Source: a virus. Taken from it: a stretch of DNA of 39,721 nucleotides. Under the pieces are notes generated by a model. It saw nothing but the letters and a program-made list of their open reading frames with translations. It did not search any database and was not told where the DNA came from. The first letter of the stretch is position 1, and every line of letters begins with the position of its first letter. Location: positions 1-39,721 of the IMG/VR virus record IMGVR_UViG_3300035698_007108; one strand, 5' to 3'. Made by a program: the position numbers and the translations under genes. This document shows positions 36,198 through 39,721 of this stretch, one piece after another.

Positions 36198-36346
36198 AAC
36201 CTACATATAAACAAAGATCAAGAGAACAAAGGTTAGAAGAATTAAAAATTAAAACAAAAGATTACTTCTGGATCTTCATTGCTTGTGTTGGATTTTTATT
36301 GGCAATGGGAATAGCTGGAAAAGTAGATATACTTCCTTATTTATAA
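36194..36346 (+). CDS. Small membrane protein, 50 aa
   Basis: A basic amphipathic N-terminus is followed by one membrane helix, YFWIFIACVGFLLAMGIAG. It overlaps the upstream gene by ATGA. Function unknown. Confidence 0.6.
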   Translation: MKPTYKQRSREQRLEELKIKTKDYFWIFIACVGFLLAMGIAGKVDILPYL

Positions 36347-36350
36347 AATT

Positions 36351-36542
36351 ATGGACAAATTAGGTTTATCATTAGATTTACAAATTGAATGGGATAAATG
36401 GTTAGGACATAAAATAGAATTATTAGAAGAAGAAAAGAATGGTATTGTTATTTCAAAAATTGTTTGGGAAATGATTAAAGAAGATAGAGCAATAAAAAGA
36501 TTTATTTCTTTTCATTTATTAAAAAAATATAAAAAGTATTAA
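36351..36542 (+). CDS. Hypothetical protein, 63 aa
   Basis: A helical protein with LDLQIEWDKWLGHKIELLEE and VWEMIKEDRAIKRFIS. The start follows AAAATT. Family unknown. Confidence 0.6.
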   Translation: MDKLGLSLDLQIEWDKWLGHKIELLEEEKNGIVISKIVWEMIKEDRAIKRFISFHLLKKYKKY

Positions 36543-36546
36543 AACT

Positions 36547-36753
36547 ATGTATATAATTACAATATATCAAGAAGGCAACACAAAAGAAGTAGTATTTGAA
36601 ATAACAACAAAAGCAATAAGAGAATGTGCTAAAAGTCCAAAAGTAATATTTGATATGATAGAACAAGGAATAAATAAAATAAATCCAAAATACAAAACAA
36701 CTAATCAAAGAGAAATAGAAAAAGCTAAAAAACTCTTAAAATCTTTCAAATAA
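36547..36753 (+). CDS. Hypothetical protein, 68 aa
   Basis: It has strand-helix elements (MYIITIYQEGNTKEVVFEIT) and a lysine-rich helix at the end. It follows the AAAACT leader. Unknown. Confidence 0.6.
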   Translation: MYIITIYQEGNTKEVVFEITTKAIRECAKSPKVIFDMIEQGINKINPKYKTTNQREIEKAKKLLKSFK

Positions 36754-36757
36754 AACT

Positions 36758-36925
36758 ATGACAAAGAAAATAATTCACTTCATTTCTAAAGAAGGTCCTG
36801 TATGGAGAGAAAAAAACGCAGAAGATTGTTTATTTGAAGAATTAGCAATAAACCAAAAAAGAATAAGAGAAGAAAGAGAAAAAGGTCTATCAATAGACAA
36901 TGTAATAGATGGTATGGAGAAATAA
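36758..36925 (+). CDS. Hypothetical protein, 55 aa
   Basis: A short protein, IIHFISKEGPVWREKNAEDC, with a charged helix behind it. AAAACT precedes the ATG. Family unknown. Confidence 0.55.
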   Translation: MTKKIIHFISKEGPVWREKNAEDCLFEELAINQKRIREEREKGLSIDNVIDGMEK

Positions 36926-36929
36926 TATT

Positions 36930-37130
36930 ATGAAAGAACAAGGAAAATGTTTTAAAGTAATATTTGAGTCTACAGGAGGTAGTCCATTTAATACTAATAT
37001 TACAATATATGTTCTTGCTGATAGTTATAAAGAGGCATTAAATAAATACAATAAATGGATTGGTCCTGATGATGATGTAAGACATTATTTGAAAGAAATA
37101 TCAGAAACAAATTTAAGAATATTAAAATAA
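36930..37130 (+). CDS. Hypothetical protein, 66 aa
   Basis: The start at 36930 follows AATATT and is preferred to an upstream ATG at 36909 that overlaps the previous gene. It reads KCFKVIFESTGGSPFNTNIT, then a helix SYKEALNKYNKW and an acidic end. Alpha/beta fold, function unknown. Confidence 0.6.
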   Translation: MKEQGKCFKVIFESTGGSPFNTNITIYVLADSYKEALNKYNKWIGPDDDVRHYLKEISETNLRILK

Positions 37131-37134
37131 AACT

Positions 37135-37941
37135 ATGACAAAAAAACAAGTAATAAACAAAATAAACCTATTCTATGATGCTTATGATATAGTTTTTAAT
37201 AAACAAAAACATCAGTATCATCTTAACGGACAGATTTGTTCTGGAGTATCAAGTGTAGCTGAATTTACACCAAAGCCATTTCTAAAATTCTGGGCAGCTA
37301 AAATGGTAGTAGAGTTCTTAAATGATAAACAAGAAGATATTAAGAAGTTAGATAAGAAAGAATACGAAGCTCTTTTACAAGAAGCAAAAAAAGCATTTCT
37401 TCGTAGATCAAAAGATGCTTTAGATATAGGAACTAAAGTGCATACTTTTATTGAACTTTGGATAAAAGGAGAAAGTCCTATTATTACAAAAGACATAGAA
37501 AACCCTATTAAAGAATTTTTAAAGTTTAATACTAAACATAAGGTAGATTGGATCACTACAGAAAAGATAGTTGTAAGCCCAGATTATAGAGTAGCAGGCA
37601 GATTAGATGCTTTAGCTTTTATAGACGGCAAGCTAACTTTAGTAGATTTAAAAACAAGCAATCAGATAAGTGAGAGTTATTTCCTACAAGTAGCAGGTTA
37701 TGGTTTATGTTTAGAAGCTATGGGTATTAAAGTAGATCAACGAGTGATACTTAGACTACCTAAGAAGCAAGACGATAACTTTGAAGCTATTTTAGTAGAT
37801 ACAGATTATGAGATGGACAAGAGAGCTTTCCTAAACCAACGATTTGCTTATCAATGGAATAACTACATAGATAAAAAACACAAAGAAGATGTAATGGTTA
37901 AAGGGTATAAAACAAGGAAACTTAAATTAGTAAAGTTATAA
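37135..37941 (+). CDS. PD-(D/E)XK nuclease (RecB/Cas4-like exonuclease)
   Basis: The 268-residue enzyme has GTKVHTFIE (His103, Glu107), ITTEKIV (Glu143), VAGRLDALAFI (Asp158) and LTLVDLKTS (Asp171, Lys173), then QVAGY (Gln185, Tyr189). These are the motifs of the RecB-nuclease fold. It would act on DNA ends in recombination or genome processing and works naturally with the SSB-like protein downstream. No helicase accompanies it. Confidence 0.85.
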   Translation: MTKKQVINKINLFYDAYDIVFNKQKHQYHLNGQICSGVSSVAEFTPKPFLKFWAAKMVVEFLNDKQEDIKKLDKKEYEALLQEAKKAFLRRSKDALDIGTKVHTFIELWIKGESPIITKDIENPIKEFLKFNTKHKVDWITTEKIVVSPDYRVAGRLDALAFIDGKLTLVDLKTSNQISESYFLQVAGYGLCLEAMGIKVDQRVILRLPKKQDDNFEAILVDTDYEMDKRAFLNQRFAYQWNNYIDKKHKEDVMVKGYKTRKLKLVKL

Positions 37942-38060
37942 TCCCCACAAATGAGGGGTAGAGTATACGCAACATATAGTTTGTTAGCAAGTTGATAAAA
38001 ATTTGCGACATACGAGTTATATATTTAACGGTATTCTTACCTTCTTTTGTAGGGATTATA
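37937..38060 (+). ncRNA. Structured 124-base element before the SSB-like gene
   Basis: TATAATCCC (37937-37945) pairs perfectly with GGGATTATA (38052-38060), closing about 106 bases. Inside are CCCC/GGGG (37943-37957, competing with the outer stem), GTAT-CGCAA against TTGCG-ATAC, TTG-TTAG-CAA and GGTA-TTCT-TACC. No reading frame of note lies within the 152-base gap. It could be a riboswitch-like leader, an autoregulatory site for the SSB-like protein, or an origin. Confidence 0.55.
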
Positions 38061-38093
38061 TAAAGGTCAAGTTATTAATCAAATAATAAAAAA

Positions 38094-38468
38094 ATGGAAG
38101 CTGCAAAACAATATCTACGAGATAACAATATCTTGCCAAGAATATCTTTCAAAGATATTCCAGAGCATACAGTAACTCTTATTGAATCTAAACAAGATAC
38201 TATTAAAGATCAAAGTGGAGAAGAGAAGAAAGGAGTTCAATTCAAAGTTACAGAAAATGGAGAAGAAAAAACATTCTTCACAAGTTCAGTTGGATTGATA
38301 ACAAAACTATCAGAATGTAAAGAGAATGATGAGGTAACAATAGTAATGAAAAGTGCAAAAGCACCTGATGGAGGTTACAAGAGTTTCTACAAAGTAAGTA
38401 AAGCTGGTGCAGGTGAAGAACCATTACCAGAAGTTCCAGATGACGAGATACCAGTAATTGAACCATAA
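38094..38468 (+). CDS. SSB-like OB-fold protein
   Basis: The 124-residue protein has a strand-rich core (EHTVTLIESKQDTIKDQSGE to KGVQFKVTENGEEKTFFTSS) and an acidic tip (PLPEVPDDEIPVIEP) like the C-terminal tail of single-strand-binding proteins. It follows the exonuclease and the structured element. It likely coats ssDNA. Its stop overlaps the next start. Confidence 0.65.
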   Translation: MEAAKQYLRDNNILPRISFKDIPEHTVTLIESKQDTIKDQSGEEKKGVQFKVTENGEEKTFFTSSVGLITKLSECKENDEVTIVMKSAKAPDGGYKSFYKVSKAGAGEEPLPEVPDDEIPVIEP

Positions 38469-38713
38469 TGAAAGCTTGTAAAGATTTTTTAAGAGAGCAT
38501 TACAAACCAAAAAAAAGCTGGAAAGTCCCTAGCAACTCTACAACGGGAAAACATTATATGGTGGAGTTGCTAGAGGATGATAGCTTTATTTGTAATTGTC
38601 AGGCAGGTCAAATGATGAGAGAATGTAGACACAAGCGTAGAATAAGAAACCTTAACAAGGGATTAATTTATGAGTCAGAAGACTATAAACGAAATAAAAA
38701 TAAGAGTAGCTGA
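38468..38713 (+). CDS. SWIM zinc-finger protein, 81 aa
   Basis: The segment FICNCQAGQMMRECRHKRRI has the CxC...CxH spacing of a SWIM zinc finger, with a basic linker on either side. SWIM modules bind nucleic acid or protein. It overlaps the next gene by 44 bases in another frame. Confidence 0.7.
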   Translation: MKACKDFLREHYKPKKSWKVPSNSTTGKHYMVELLEDDSFICNCQAGQMMRECRHKRRIRNLNKGLIYESEDYKRNKNKSS

Positions 38714-38870
38714 TCGCTATCCTGTAGAAGACAAGTTTGATTTTGATGAAGAAATTGGAATAGTATTAAAAGGTGAGATTGTTAAGAAAGAGCTAAAGAA
38801 CAATCAAGACGGAACGATAGATCTTATTCTACATTTTAAGGCCCTAGATTTTAAAGTTAGCAAAATATGA
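38670..38870 (+). CDS. Hypothetical protein, 66 aa
   Basis: A beta-rich protein with IGIVLKGEIVKKELKNNQDG and ILHFKALDFKV. It starts inside the SWIM gene and overlaps the next start. It could be a small OB-like or regulator protein; unknown. Confidence 0.6.
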   Translation: MSQKTINEIKIRVADRYPVEDKFDFDEEIGIVLKGEIVKKELKNNQDGTIDLILHFKALDFKVSKI

Positions 38871-39151
38871 TAGATTTAAGAGTAAAAACTATATTTAAAG
38901 GAATGGTAGCGATAAGAGATCGCTATTTAAAAGACGCAAAGTGGAAAGAAGAAGGAATTTGTATTAAAGTAGGCCAGCAATCAATGACAATACCATTTGA
39001 AAGAATTGATAGGTATAGAAGTATATCAAAGTATGGATTTATTGATAAGTTTTCAAAAAAAAGACACAAGTTAGTCTATTATGCTTGGAAACCTGATGAG
39101 AGTAGGCAGATGTCGTTGGAGGATTTAGCGCGGTTAGGCGCGTTTGGGTAA
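38867..39151 (+). CDS. Hypothetical protein, 94 aa
   Basis: It reads IFKGMVAIRDRYLKDAKWKE, then QQSMTIPFERIDRYRSIS and YYAWKPDESRQMSLEDLARL. I do not know the family. Its stop lies just before the A-run that is the tail of the minus-strand terminator. Confidence 0.65.
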   Translation: MIDLRVKTIFKGMVAIRDRYLKDAKWKEEGICIKVGQQSMTIPFERIDRYRSISKYGFIDKFSKKRHKLVYYAWKPDESRQMSLEDLARLGAFG

Positions 39152-39152
39152 T

Positions 39153-39177
39153 AAAAAAGCTCCCCTTAACGGAGAGC
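39153..39177 (-). terminator. Minus-strand intrinsic terminator
   Basis: On the minus strand GCTCTCC-GTTAA-GGGGAGC (one mismatch) is followed by TTTTTT (bases 39158-39153). It ends RNA coming from the right. On the plus strand it has no T-run, so it is not a terminator for the leftward genes. Confidence 0.75.
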
Positions 39178-39212
39178 GAAAATGGCCAATTATTACTTTA
39201 TTATAGTTTAAG
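39153..39212 (-). ncRNA. Minus-strand small RNA (about 60 bases)
   Basis: The consensus promoter (39218-39247) and the terminator (39153-39177) frame a transcript of about 60 bases beginning near 39212. It holds no reading frame. It lies between the early genes and the transglycosylase and starts next to that gene's 5' end. It could regulate by base pairing, by promoter interference or by sequestering a factor. Confidence 0.6.
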
Positions 39213-39217
39213 ACGAT

Positions 39218-39247
39218 ATTATAACACTTTTGTTACACCTATGTCAA
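39218..39247 (-). promoter_or_regulatory. Perfect-consensus minus-strand promoter
   Basis: On the minus strand TTGACA (39247-39242) and TATAAT (39223-39218) have an 18-base spacer. The -35 box overlaps the first codons of the transglycosylase gene, so that gene and the promoter may interfere. Confidence 0.8.
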
Positions 39248-39711
39248 TAAAAAAAGCAATAATATCAATAGCAGTTTTAACGGGGGTTATTGTATTAGGT
39301 GTTAAATTGTTCGCAGAGAAAGAGCCAGAACCTCCACCACCGAGACTATTTATAGAAGCGCCTAGAATGCCAGTTATGCCAGAGATAGCTCTATATGGAG
39401 TAAATATACCTTATGAGCTTTATGTGATAATTAGAGCAGAAAGTAATTTTGATCCTGAAGCTATCAATCATAAATACGGAGAAAGAGGAGGAATGGGTTT
39501 AGCCCAGCTTATTCCAAGCACAGTAAAACATTGTGAGAAAAAACTGGGTAAAGAAATAGATCCATATAATCTAGTAGATAATCTTGAATGTGCCAATTAT
39601 CTTTTTGAAACAGACGGTAATAGACATTGGGGTTATCCTAAAGATGATCCTAGAGGATATATAAATGGAGTTAGATGGGGTAGTTATGATAATTGGATTG
39701 AAGAATTATGA
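39241..39711 (+). CDS. Membrane-anchored lytic transglycosylase
   Basis: The 156-residue protein has an N-terminal hydrophobic anchor (AIISIAVLTGVIVLGVKLF), a Pro/Glu linker and an SLT-like lysozyme domain. That domain has the catalytic Glu in IIRAESNFDPEAIN (about residue 67), GGMGLAQLIPSTV, and the DPYNLVDNLECANYLF helix. It cuts the glycan of peptidoglycan, at entry or lysis. The gene runs through the circular junction; its end is repeated at bases 1-117. The last residues RWGSYDNW are echoed by a relic behind the HNH gene. Confidence 0.88.
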   Translation: MSIKKAIISIAVLTGVIVLGVKLFAEKEPEPPPPRLFIEAPRMPVMPEIALYGVNIPYELYVIIRAESNFDPEAINHKYGERGGMGLAQLIPSTVKHCEKKLGKEIDPYNLVDNLECANYLFETDGNRHWGYPKDDPRGYINGVRWGSYDNWIEEL

Positions 39712-39721
39712 GATTTCAAAA
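39595..39721. repeat. Terminal direct repeat, right copy
   Basis: This is identical to bases 1-127 and includes the end of the transglycosylase and the first bases of the HNH gene. It closes the circle. Confidence 0.95.

Noticed and set aside
1-39721. Alternative genetic code
   Set aside because: TAA, TAG and TGA all end well-supported genes, often in ATGA overlaps, and no gene needs a recoded stop.
1-39721. Temperate lifestyle (integrase, repressor)
   Set aside because: No integrase or lysogeny repressor was recognised. The tRNA-like relic at 5096 alone is not enough evidence for an attachment site.

Overview
The window is a complete phage genome cut open from a circle. Its first 127 bases are repeated exactly as its last 127 bases, and the lytic transglycosylase gene that starts at 39241 runs through the junction to base 117. 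The unique circle is therefore 39,594 bp. The DNA is strongly A+T-rich. TAA, TAG and TGA all act as stops, so the genetic code is standard. Nearly every gene is on the plus strand and genes are densely packed, often with ATGA overlaps. There is a terminase, portal, scaffold, capsid, a two-gene neck (adaptor plus nozzle-like protein), fibres and two internal ejection-type proteins. There is no tail tube, sheath or tape measure, so this looks like a short-tailed (podovirus-like) virus. I see no integrase, repressor, DNA polymerase, primase or helicase, so it is probably lytic and depends on the host replisome. The host is unknown. Promoters are TTGACA / TATAAT type and the lysis genes attack peptidoglycan, so the host is a bacterium, probably low in GC. 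The mostly Shine-Dalgarno-poor, A-rich starts (AAAACTATG, AAAATTATG) would also fit an uncultured lineage from an environmental metagenome.

Layout: (1) 1-5090, accessory region with an HNH homing endonuclease, a NinG/HNH-like protein, a small adenine methyltransferase on a cassette flanked by a 56-bp direct repeat, a tiny ADP-ribosyltransferase-like protein and many proteins under 100 residues. (2) 5096-14681, packaging and head: a tRNA-like fold, terminase small and large subunits, portal, a structured RNA, scaffold, capsid, a methyltransferase, an unknown 340-residue protein, a second HNH gene and the adaptor. (3) 14682-25760, neck, third HNH gene, fibres, ejection proteins and a collagen-like fibre, interrupted by a minus-strand 39-residue membrane protein gene with its own consensus promoter. 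(4) 25783-31715, a sugar-modification cassette (cytidylyltransferase, three glycosyltransferase-like proteins, one methyltransferase) leading into an 820-residue virion protein with a long Ser-Pro-Ser-Val repeat. (5) 31725-33992, lysis: holin-like proteins, a structured RNA leader, three zinc-ribbon proteins and an amidase. (6) 34038-39151, early or replication-type genes: a winged-helix protein behind a promoter and switch-like attenuator, small proteins, a fourth homing-type HNH gene, a PD-(D/E)XK nuclease, an SSB-like protein and a SWIM zinc finger. (7) 39153-39247, a minus-strand promoter and terminator that define a very short RNA opposite the transglycosylase start.

The least explained parts are RNA-level: at least five structured non-coding elements, two minus-strand transcription units, a family of promoters sharing ACACTTGACA, and an ACGGG(A/C)A box that replaces the usual Shine-Dalgarno sequence in front of several virion genes.
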